Below are positions 57,671 through 64,000 of a stretch of DNA of 64,000 nt, piece after piece; the stretch's first letter is position 1; each line of letters begins with the position of its first letter. Made by a program: the position numbers and the translations under genes. A model generated the notes under the pieces. It worked only from the letters and a program-made list of their open reading frames with translations. It made no database searches and had not been told where the DNA came from. The stretch covers positions 102,751 through 166,750 of the forward strand of contig NZ_ARZY01000005.1 in NCBI RefSeq assembly GCF_000568405.1, in the 5' to 3' direction. This DNA is from Catenovulum agarivorans DS-2 (GTDB lineage: Bacteria > Pseudomonadota > Gammaproteobacteria > Enterobacterales > Alteromonadaceae).

Positions 57671-58672
57671 ATGCAAAATATACCTAAGTTTATGAAAGCC
57701 ATTGCGCTGGAATCTGCAAATGAGAATTTTAAATTAGTCGAGATTGAACAACCCGTGCCACAACCGACCAGCAGTGAGTTGCTGGTTAAACTAGAGTACG
57801 TAGGTTTGAATCCAGTTGATGCAAAGTTAGCTAAAAAAGGATTTCCAGACTGGCAATACCCTCATATTCTTGGGTTAGATGCAGTTGGCACTGTAGTAAA
57901 AGCGCCTGTTGGCGCCTCACCTAGTGTTGGTGAGAGAGTAATGTGGCATGCTGACTTGTCCGGCCAAGGCGTATTAAGTGAATATACAACCATCGCTAAT
58001 TATGCAGCCACCGCTGTACCTGATGATATAGCTCCACAAGATGCAGCCACACTGCCCTGCGCGGGTTTAACCGCTATATTTGCGTTAGATAAAATTCAGA
58101 TTAAACAAGGTGATTTGTTTTTTGTTGATGGTGGCGCCGGTGCTGTTGGCCAATATGCAATCCAACTGGCCAAAAAGCGTGGTGCGATTGTTTATGCAAG
58201 TGCGTCGAAGAAAAATCACGCTCTATTGCAAAAGCTTGGCGCGGAAATGGTATTTGATTACCAGCAAAAAAACTTTATTCAGCACGTTCAGCAACAAATT
58301 GAGCAAAGCCAATTTGACGCTGTGTTAGATACAGTTGGGGGTGATAACACAGCTAGAAATATTGAAATGATGCGATTTTGCGGTCGAATAGCGTGCTTGA
58401 ATGGTTTACCCCCGCTCGATAATCAGATGCTGTTTAGAAAAGCGCCCAATATCAGCATAGTTTTTCTAGGTGGTGCTTGGCTGACTAAAAGTTTATGTGC
58501 GCAACAGTGTATGAGTATGTCAGGCAAAAGCTTAATTGAAGAAGTACAGCAAGGCCATTTAAAACCGCTAGAGGTGATTCCTGTTGAGTTTAATGCAGCG
58601 GCCATCACCCTAGCACTGCACGATCAACTTGCTTTTAAGCAAGTGGGCAAACGTGTGGTGGAAATTGGTTAA
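57671..58672 (+). CDS. Zinc-type alcohol dehydrogenase-like quinone oxidoreductase (MexS-like position)
   Basis: This is an MDR-superfamily NADPH oxidoreductase of 333 residues. GroES-like N-terminal half (VGLNPVDAKLAKKGFPDWQ, ILGLDAVGTVV) and a Rossmann half with VDGGAGAVGQYAIQLAKKRG near residue 150. The catalytic-zinc ligands of true alcohol dehydrogenases are not apparent. I take the ATG at 57671, with GGAG at 57658-57661 inside the end of the channel gene. MexS, a protein of this type and length, is linked to MexEF-OprN control in Pseudomonas; the analogy is positional. Confidence 0.88.
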   Translation: MQNIPKFMKAIALESANENFKLVEIEQPVPQPTSSELLVKLEYVGLNPVDAKLAKKGFPDWQYPHILGLDAVGTVVKAPVGASPSVGERVMWHADLSGQGVLSEYTTIANYAATAVPDDIAPQDAATLPCAGLTAIFALDKIQIKQGDLFFVDGGAGAVGQYAIQLAKKRGAIVYASASKKNHALLQKLGAEMVFDYQQKNFIQHVQQQIEQSQFDAVLDTVGGDNTARNIEMMRFCGRIACLNGLPPLDNQMLFRKAPNISIVFLGGAWLTKSLCAQQCMSMSGKSLIEEVQQGHLKPLEVIPVEFNAAAITLALHDQLAFKQVGKRVVEIG

Positions 58673-58694
58673 AATTCAACCTGATATCAATAAA

Positions 58695-58722
58695 AAAACC
58701 CGCAGCTGAAACTACGGGTTTT
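58695..58722. terminator. Bidirectional terminator after the efflux operon
   Basis: AAAACCCGCAG (from 58695) pairs with CTACGGGTTTT (to 58722) with one internal mismatch. A-rich and T-rich flanks let it serve both the efflux operon and the convergent amylase gene. Confidence 0.88.
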
Positions 58723-58760
58723 ATTTGTGTGCTTTTGTGCATCTATCTTATTAATAAACG

Positions 58761-59390
58761 TTAAAAACCACCTTGAGCTTGAGTCACGTCACAATTACCT
58801 GTGTTAAAGCTATTGTTTGGATCTTGCTCCCACTGGCGCACTGTAAATGGTGAATCTTCTTGACGAATAATACATTTCCACGACACTTGAGTGTTTTTAG
58901 GAATGTTAATTACACCTTCCCAAGTTGGGTAGTTAGTTGGATTCAACTTAACCGCATCGGCTGCATTCCAACTGCCAGTTTCAGTTGCACTACCCACTAT
59001 GTATACACTGTCACCCATATTGGTATTACCATTGGTACATGTGAAAGTGATTGGGCATGAGCCACCAGTGATTGGCTGCTCTTCTTCTACCGATAAACCT
59101 GCACAATTAGCTACAGTTGGGTCAAATGTAATTTTGTAGGTTTTATTTGCTTCTACCGCAAAATCAGCAGTTGGGCAGTTATTGTCCCAGTCAGTATTTG
59201 AATCACGCACTTTAAAACGTGGGCCTCCATTTGCGTCACCCGCACCGAATGATTTAGTAATGGTAAACACACTGCCTTCTTGCGTCATTTGCTCAGCACC
59301 CCAGCTATTTGCTGTACCACTGAAATACCATTCTGCTGGCGGTGGTGGAGGTGGTGCGGTGGTGGAGGTGGTGTACCGCCGCTCAACCAC
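58761..59390 (-). pseudogene. C-terminal carbohydrate-binding part of the amylase, out of frame (CBM20)
   Basis: This frame continues the amylase after its proline linker. From the linker it reads PPPPPPAEWYFSGTANSWG, a first beta-sandwich of about 100 residues, then a CBM20 starch-binding domain (CPITFTCTNGNTNMGDSVYIVG, GSWNAADAVKLNP, QVSWKCIIRQED, WEQDPNNSF; quoted in parts). The in-frame ATG at 59390 is an accident of reading the linker in the wrong phase; it has no ribosome binding site. The part is separated from the catalytic frame only by the 17-bp duplication at 59340-59373. With a single copy the combined gene 60775-58761 would be 1,998 bases, exactly 666 codons. Confidence 0.85.
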
Positions 59391-60775
59391 ATGCGAGCAG
59401 AACGTGCTGGAATCGTCACACCTTGGCTAGCACCAGAAATAGTTAAAGTAGAACCAGAAATTTGGTCAGTATAAGTACCAACATTTAAACCCGTTGTGTT
59501 AAGCGTTTTAGTAACTGCATTACCACATTTGTTAATACCCACTAAGCCTGAATCACCACGACGGAAGTAAATTGAGCAACCGTCAGATGATAGCACTTGC
59601 ATTGGTGTGCCTTGTACTGAATTGTGGAAGTTGATCATGCCAGCTAATTCGCCATCTTTATAGGCATCAACCCAACGGCTATTAAATTTTGGTGTTTCAT
59701 TATTGTCTGTGTACACCAAAGGCACACCGCCATCGCGACCTAGAATATAGGCATAAGCCAATTTCTCATCTTCTTCTGAAAATAAGAAACCATTAAAGCC
59801 ATCATTTTGTGGCATATCATGGGTAATAACAAAAGTAACCGCTCTATCGTTTGGCAAAGTATTTGGTTGAGCGAGTGAAGATAAACTACCGTTCATATCC
59901 ATAGCATGGTCTATTTCATTAAATAGACGGAAATCATACGCGCCCATACGCACGTCTGTATTATCTAAATACGGTTGTAAATAAGTGCTATCGTCAGCGC
60001 CACTATGAGAAATAATTTCAGAGAATACATGAATGCCATCTAACACATCTGAGTTAAATACCCAGTTTAAATGTTCCCATTTCATGTGTTTAACCGCATC
60101 AATACGGAAACCGTCAACACCTAAAGCCTTCATCGATTCAAGGTATGCAATTTGATTTTGGCGGATCCATTCACCAGAGCCGTCAGTTGCTTCACCACGT
60201 AAATCCGGTAAACCTACATCTGGCGCCGCACCACACAAGCGATTCCAAGTAGAATCGTACCAATCACCCCAATTTGAAATACATTTAGCATTGGCACCAT
60301 CATGAAAATCACCCGGGCCAAACAAACCACCTGACAAATCACCGTATAGTTTGTTTGCATTGTATTCAGGCGTATTAACATTAAAACCAGGGTACTGTTC
60401 CTGTCCTTTGGTCATGCCCATGTTAGCCATGTGGTTAAAAATAACGTCAACGTATAAATTAACACCACGAGCTTCAAGCGCGTTTATCATGTCGATAAAA
60501 TCTTGTTTGTTACCCAATGGGCCTAAAAGAATTCGGTAATCTAATGGTTGATAACGTGCCCACCAGGCTTGGTCAGGGTTTGACAGGTAAGGCGGAGAGA
60601 CTAAAACAGATTTGTAACCTAAAGCAGCAATTTCATCAGCGCGCTCGGTTACAGAGTCATATTGCCAGTTAAATGCGTGTAACATAACATCCGCAGATGC
60701 AGTGTTTGAAAAAGTGGTTGATAAAACGGCTGCGGCTAGCGCGCCCTTCACCGCTTGTGTGAGTTTTTTGTTCAT
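59285..60775 (-). CDS. Secreted alpha-amylase, GH13 catalytic part (frameshifted in linker)
   Basis: This enzyme hydrolyses alpha-1,4 glucan links of starch or glycogen outside the cell. It has a signal peptide (1 to about 28, ending TASA). GH13 regions: DVIFNH (110-115), DGFRIDAVKH with the nucleophile D226, FSEII with the acid E253, and ITHD with D320 (the usual NHD is THD here). The GH13 beta-sandwich ends near residue 465. The protein then enters the linker GGTPPPPP and runs out of frame to a junk tail (HHLHHRQQNGISVVQQIAGVLSK, quoted in part). As sequenced it would lack the starch-binding domain. GAGGG precedes the ATG. Confidence 0.93.
   Translation of the reverse strand: MNKKLTQAVKGALAAAVLSTTFSNTASADVMLHAFNWQYDSVTERADEIAALGYKSVLVSPPYLSNPDQAWWARYQPLDYRILLGPLGNKQDFIDMINALEARGVNLYVDVIFNHMANMGMTKGQEQYPGFNVNTPEYNANKLYGDLSGGLFGPGDFHDGANAKCISNWGDWYDSTWNRLCGAAPDVGLPDLRGEATDGSGEWIRQNQIAYLESMKALGVDGFRIDAVKHMKWEHLNWVFNSDVLDGIHVFSEIISHSGADDSTYLQPYLDNTDVRMGAYDFRLFNEIDHAMDMNGSLSSLAQPNTLPNDRAVTFVITHDMPQNDGFNGFLFSEEDEKLAYAYILGRDGGVPLVYTDNNETPKFNSRWVDAYKDGELAGMINFHNSVQGTPMQVLSSDGCSIYFRRGDSGLVGINKCGNAVTKTLNTTGLNVGTYTDQISGSTLTISGASQGVTIPARSARMWLSGGTPPPPPHHLHHRQQNGISVVQQIAGVLSK
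59340..59373. repeat. Exact 17-bp tandem duplication in amylase linker
   Basis: CGGTGGTGGAGGTGGTG occurs at 59340-59356 and again, identical and adjacent, at 59357-59373. It encodes the proline linker on the minus strand. As 17 is not a multiple of three, the second copy throws the downstream starch-binding domain out of frame; removing one copy restores it. Confidence 0.95.
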
Positions 60776-61248
60776 TTATATCCCTCAATTTTGTCATGTG
60801 TATGTATGCTTGGTAGATTCAAATGAAACAATTAAGCAACATTTAAATCACATACATTAATACCTAAAACTCACAGTGCCTGGCAATTTGAATACGTATG
60901 CATTTTTACCCACCAAAATAAATTTCAGCTTAGATATTGAGAGGGAATAAACTTTGCTTTGTTGCTTTAACCTATGTATAAACACCTAATTTATCGGCTT
61001 ATATTCCACTCAAGTTTCTAGAGATAAAACAGATAGTCTCTGCTAAAAAAGCAAAAATAAAATTTAATCAAACTCAAGTTCGAAAACATTTTTTCTTGAC
61101 AAGAGCATAAAACTACCAACATAGCAAAGATCATAAATTTAACTTGAAGATTCAATAAAATTTAGCCAAAGATAATCCCTATTTTCGCTGTAGATTTAAT
61201 AAAAAAAGCGTATATTACCCAAGCAAAAATTCACTTTGGTTTAGAAAA
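60776..61248. other. Non-coding divergent region between amylase and pepB
   Basis: This 473-bp AT-rich stretch has no gene-like frame. It must hold the amylase promoter and the pepB promoter. A TTGACA lies at 61096-61101 without a good -10 partner. Overlapping small palindromes ATACGTAT (60892-60899) and ATGCAT (60898-60903) are 115-125 bp upstream of the amylase start and could be regulator sites. Nothing more certain is seen. Confidence 0.4.
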
Positions 61249-62529
61249 ATGACAAACAAACTTCAAGTAACCCTTTCAAACGATGCCCCGCCCTCACCAT
61301 GGAATCAAAACGCTGACATTTCCACCAATGAAGGTGGTTTTATTATCCATGGCGCCTTTAAAAAGTCAGAACAATTAAAGCTTATTCAAACCTGTGCGCG
61401 CAAAATTCAAAGCTTGGGCGTAAACGATATCAAACTCACAGGCTCGTGGAGTATTGAGCAACAATGGGCGTTTTATCAGGGCTTCGTAACCGCCAAACTT
61501 AAACAAAACGTTGAATGGACAGCAGTAGGTGCACCTATATTGCAAGACTATAAAACCGTATTTGATTGGGCGAAACTCTTGGTCAACTTGCCACCCCAAG
61601 ACATTTACCCACAAAGTTTGGCCGAGCAAGTACAAAGTTTTATTTCGCTACTCGCACCAGATCATGTCAGTAGTGAAATGCTCATTGGCGATGAATTATT
61701 AAATCATGGTTGGGTCGGTACTCACACAGTGGGGCGCGCCAGTGTTCAACCACCAGTCATGTTAATACTCGACTACAATCCAAGTGGAGATCCTGCGCAG
61801 CCGATAGACTATGCTTTGGTTGGCAAAGGCATTACATTCGATAGTGGTGGTTACTCACTTAAATCGTCGGAAGGTATGCTCAGCATGAAATGCGATATGG
61901 GAGGTGCTGCAACGGTTTCAGCGGCCTTAGCGTTAGCCATACTTCAAGGCTGTCAAAAACGAGTAAAACTCATTTTATGTTGTGCCGAAAATTTAGTCGC
62001 AGGTAACGCAGTAAAACTAGGCGATGTTATCACATATAAAAATGGTACCAGTGTCGAAGTTGTTAATACAGATGCCGAAGGTAGGCTTGTTTTAGCGGAC
62101 GGACTTCTATTGGCAACTGAACTTGGTGCTAAACATATTATTGATGCTGCAACTTTGACTGGTGCGGCTAGTGTCGCATTAGGCCCTGACTACAATGCAC
62201 TATTTTCACTAGATAAAAGCTTATTACAACGAGCAATTGTTGCCGCTGAAGAAAATAACGAAGGAGCTTGGCCTTTACCTTTAGAACCCTTTCACCAGTT
62301 AAGATGCCCTTCTCCATATGCCGACACGGCCAATAGCAGAGCTATGAAAGGAGGTGGTGCTGGAGGTGCATCAAATGCTGCAGGCTTTTTATCTCGTTTT
62401 GTCAATGAAACAGGTTCAGGCTGGCTACACATCGACTTAGCAGCAGCGTTTCAACAATCAGATACAGCTTATTTCGCTGCGGGTGCAACAGGTATTGGAA
62501 TCAGAACAATTGCGTCTTTGATTAACTAA
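61249..62529 (+). CDS. pepB: Peptidase B (leucyl aminopeptidase family M17)
   Basis: This is a cytoplasmic metallo-aminopeptidase for peptide turnover. Its 426 residues match E. coli PepB (427). Two-metal site and catalytic residues are in VGKGITFDSGGYSLKS, KCDMGGAATVSAALA and NTDAEGRLVLADGLLLATE. LHTVGR of the family appears as THTVGRASVQPPVML, and GWLHIDLAAAF closes the domain. Assigned PepB rather than PepA from the short N-terminal domain. The ribosome binding site is weak. Confidence 0.95.
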   Translation: MTNKLQVTLSNDAPPSPWNQNADISTNEGGFIIHGAFKKSEQLKLIQTCARKIQSLGVNDIKLTGSWSIEQQWAFYQGFVTAKLKQNVEWTAVGAPILQDYKTVFDWAKLLVNLPPQDIYPQSLAEQVQSFISLLAPDHVSSEMLIGDELLNHGWVGTHTVGRASVQPPVMLILDYNPSGDPAQPIDYALVGKGITFDSGGYSLKSSEGMLSMKCDMGGAATVSAALALAILQGCQKRVKLILCCAENLVAGNAVKLGDVITYKNGTSVEVVNTDAEGRLVLADGLLLATELGAKHIIDAATLTGAASVALGPDYNALFSLDKSLLQRAIVAAEENNEGAWPLPLEPFHQLRCPSPYADTANSRAMKGGGAGGASNAAGFLSRFVNETGSGWLHIDLAAAFQQSDTAYFAAGATGIGIRTIASLIN

Positions 62530-62653
62530 GCGTAAATTGTATAAATTGCTATACTTTTCTACGGCCTGCATATCTTTGTTCATAATAATACAAAAATAAA
62601 CAGGCCCTAAAACTTCGATACGTTTTGAATAATAACTAACTATAGGGAAAAAC

Positions 62654-63925
62654 ATGAAATTTGAATCAATTGCCCTTCACCATGGCTATGAATCTGAAGC
62701 AACCACAAAGTCAGCTGCAGTGCCAATTTATCAAACCACTTCGTATACGTTTGATAATACACAACATGGTGCTGACCTATTTGATCTTAAAGTACCGGGT
62801 AACATATACACCCGTATAATGAACCCAACCACAGATGTGTTAGAGCAACGTGTTGCAGCATTAGAAGGCGGTATCGCTGGCTTAGCTTTGGCTTCAGGCA
62901 TGGCGGCAATTACTTATGCAATTCAATGTATCACAGAAGTTGGTACTAACATCGTCAGTACCAGCCAGTTATATGGTGGTACCTATAATTTGTTTGCTCA
63001 CACCTTACCTCGCCAAGGTGTTGATGTGCGCATGGTATCAGCTGACGATTTTTCAGGGTTTGAAAATGCAATCGACGAAAATACCCGAGCTGTTTTCTGC
63101 GAGTCAATTGGTAATCCAGCGGGTAATGTAGTAGATATTGCTAAGCTAGCAGAGATTGCTCACAAGCATGGCGTGCCATTAATTGTTGATAATACAGTTG
63201 CGACCCCTTATTTATGTCGTCCAATTGAGCACGGTGCTGATATTGTGGTGCATTCTTTAACTAAATACATTGGTGGACACGGTACTTCGGTTGGTGGAAT
63301 TATCGTAGACTCTGGTAAATTCGACTGGGTTGCAAATAAAGAAAGGTTCAAACTATTAAATGAACCAGATCCTTCTTACCATGGGGTAGTTTATACTGAA
63401 GCATTGGGTCCTGCTGCTTATATTGGTCGTTGCCGAGTTGTACCACTGCGCAATACTGGTGCTGCGATATCACCGATGAACGCCTTTCAAATATTACAAG
63501 GTTTAGAAACACTAAGCTTACGTATGGAACGCCACTGTGAAAATGCTGAAAGGCTGGCCGCATTTTTACAAAAACACGACAAAGTTGAATGGGTTAACTA
63601 TGCTGCACTACCAGACAGTCAATACAATCAAACTTGTCAGAAAATATCTGGTGGCAAAGCGTCTGGTATTTTAAGTTTTGGTGTAAAAGGTGGTGCGGAA
63701 GCCGGCGCTAAATTTATTGACGCATTGCAAATGATATTGCGCTTAGTCAATATTGGTGACGCAAAATCACTAGCTTGCCACCCAGCGAGTACAACGCATA
63801 GACAACTTAATGAAGAAGAATTAGCAAGTGCTGGTGTCAGTGCTGAGCTAGTTAGAATTTCAGTTGGCATCGAAAATATCGATGATATTATCGCTGATGT
63901 TGAACAAGCGCTTAACGCGATATAA
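62654..63925 (+). CDS. metY: O-acetylhomoserine sulfhydrylase (MetY)
   Basis: This PLP enzyme makes homocysteine from O-acetylhomoserine and sulfide. At 423 residues it has the MetY length (MetB and MetC are about 390). The PLP lysine is in VVHSLTKYIGGHGTSVGG; the start SIALHHGYESEATTKSAAVPIYQTTSYTF (quoted in part), TSQLYGGTYNLF and NIGDAKSLACHPASTTHRQL are typical. AGGGA precedes the ATG. I saw no SAM riboswitch or MetJ box in the 124-bp leader. Confidence 0.94.
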   Translation: MKFESIALHHGYESEATTKSAAVPIYQTTSYTFDNTQHGADLFDLKVPGNIYTRIMNPTTDVLEQRVAALEGGIAGLALASGMAAITYAIQCITEVGTNIVSTSQLYGGTYNLFAHTLPRQGVDVRMVSADDFSGFENAIDENTRAVFCESIGNPAGNVVDIAKLAEIAHKHGVPLIVDNTVATPYLCRPIEHGADIVVHSLTKYIGGHGTSVGGIIVDSGKFDWVANKERFKLLNEPDPSYHGVVYTEALGPAAYIGRCRVVPLRNTGAAISPMNAFQILQGLETLSLRMERHCENAERLAAFLQKHDKVEWVNYAALPDSQYNQTCQKISGGKASGILSFGVKGGAEAGAKFIDALQMILRLVNIGDAKSLACHPASTTHRQLNEEELASAGVSAELVRISVGIENIDDIIADVEQALNAI

Positions 63926-63973
63926 CGGCCAGCGCTAAGCGATATACCGCAACAAAGCCCTCTTTTAGAGTAA

Positions 63974-64000
63974 TGCCAGTCAGTTAACAACGGACTGGCA
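63974..64000. terminator. Hairpin at the window end, downstream of metY
   Basis: TGCCAGTC (63974-63981) and GACTGGCA (63993-64000) form an 8-bp stem with an 11-base loop. The window ends at the stem, so a following T run cannot be seen. It is probably the metY or a shared terminator. Confidence 0.55.

Noticed and set aside
59182..59474. Glycine-rich plus-strand frames opposite the amylase linker
   Set aside because: They are mirror frames of the proline-coding repeat and have no start context or family.
61096..61124. Sigma-70 promoter beginning TTGACA upstream of pepB
   Set aside because: No acceptable -10 hexamer is found at 16-18 bp spacing.
62530..62653. SAM riboswitch or MetJ box upstream of metY
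   Set aside because: The 124-bp leader is too short and lacks AGACGTCT repeats and the conserved SAM-aptamer stems.

Overview
The window looks like chromosome from a marine, polysaccharide-degrading gammaproteobacterium, most likely order Alteromonadales (Catenovulum, Gayadomonas or a close relative; this is an inference). The evidence is AT-rich DNA, sodium bioenergetics (start of nqrA, nhaB), FabV as enoyl reductase, monomeric isocitrate dehydrogenase, gammaproteobacterial gene orders (rluE-nudJ-mnmA-hflD-purB, lolCDE, nhaB-dsbB, fadIJ, tesA-ybbA-ybbP), a GH16 agarase-like lipoprotein and a secreted GH13 amylase with a starch-binding domain. No rRNA, tRNA, CRISPR array, complete insertion sequence or prophage was seen.

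Layout. 1-5.6 kb, minus strand: the nqrA start, fabV, a TRAP transporter of the 2-oxoacid/lactate class (dctPMQ order), bolA and an alkB-like gene. 5.6-11.3 kb: rlmG on plus, then purB, hflD, mnmA, nudJ and rluE as one minus-strand cluster. 11.5-13.7 kb: icd. 13.8-16.3 kb is an accessory island. It holds a decayed tyrosine recombinase with integron-integrase features, two small orphan genes and a GNAT/DUF1778 toxin-antitoxin pair bracketed by an 18-bp direct repeat. 16.3-25.8 kb: a secreted carboxylesterase, then a sugar-oxidation cluster (lipoprotein TIM-barrel isomerase, GMC oxidoreductase with its Tat-signal small subunit, MFS permease, cytoplasmic TIM-barrel isomerase, Gfo/Idh/MocA dehydrogenase) with a divergent PAS-AraC regulator.

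25.9-32.0 kb: a tightly packed plus-strand unit joins three signalling-type proteins (CheW-like with an insert, coiled-coil/Sel1, PilZ-like) to agmatine deiminase and N-carbamoylputrescine amidase, followed by a GGDEF cyclase. This is the best candidate here for an undescribed system. 32-37.6 kb: lolCDE, nhaB, dsbB. 37.7-41.5 kb: a small membrane protein and fadIJ, with a PsrA-like palindrome upstream. 41.7-49 kb: ppnP, an orphan alpha/beta-hydrolase, ybbP-ybbA divergent from tesA, a DUF2058 gene and a YceI lipoprotein.

49-58.7 kb: the GH16 lipoprotein, a stand-alone TonB C-terminal-domain lipoprotein, and a divergent LysR/RND efflux operon ending in a quinone-oxidoreductase-like gene, recalling mexT/mexEF-oprN/mexS. 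58.7-64 kb: the amylase gene, frameshifted by an exact 17-bp tandem duplication in its proline linker, then pepB and metY.
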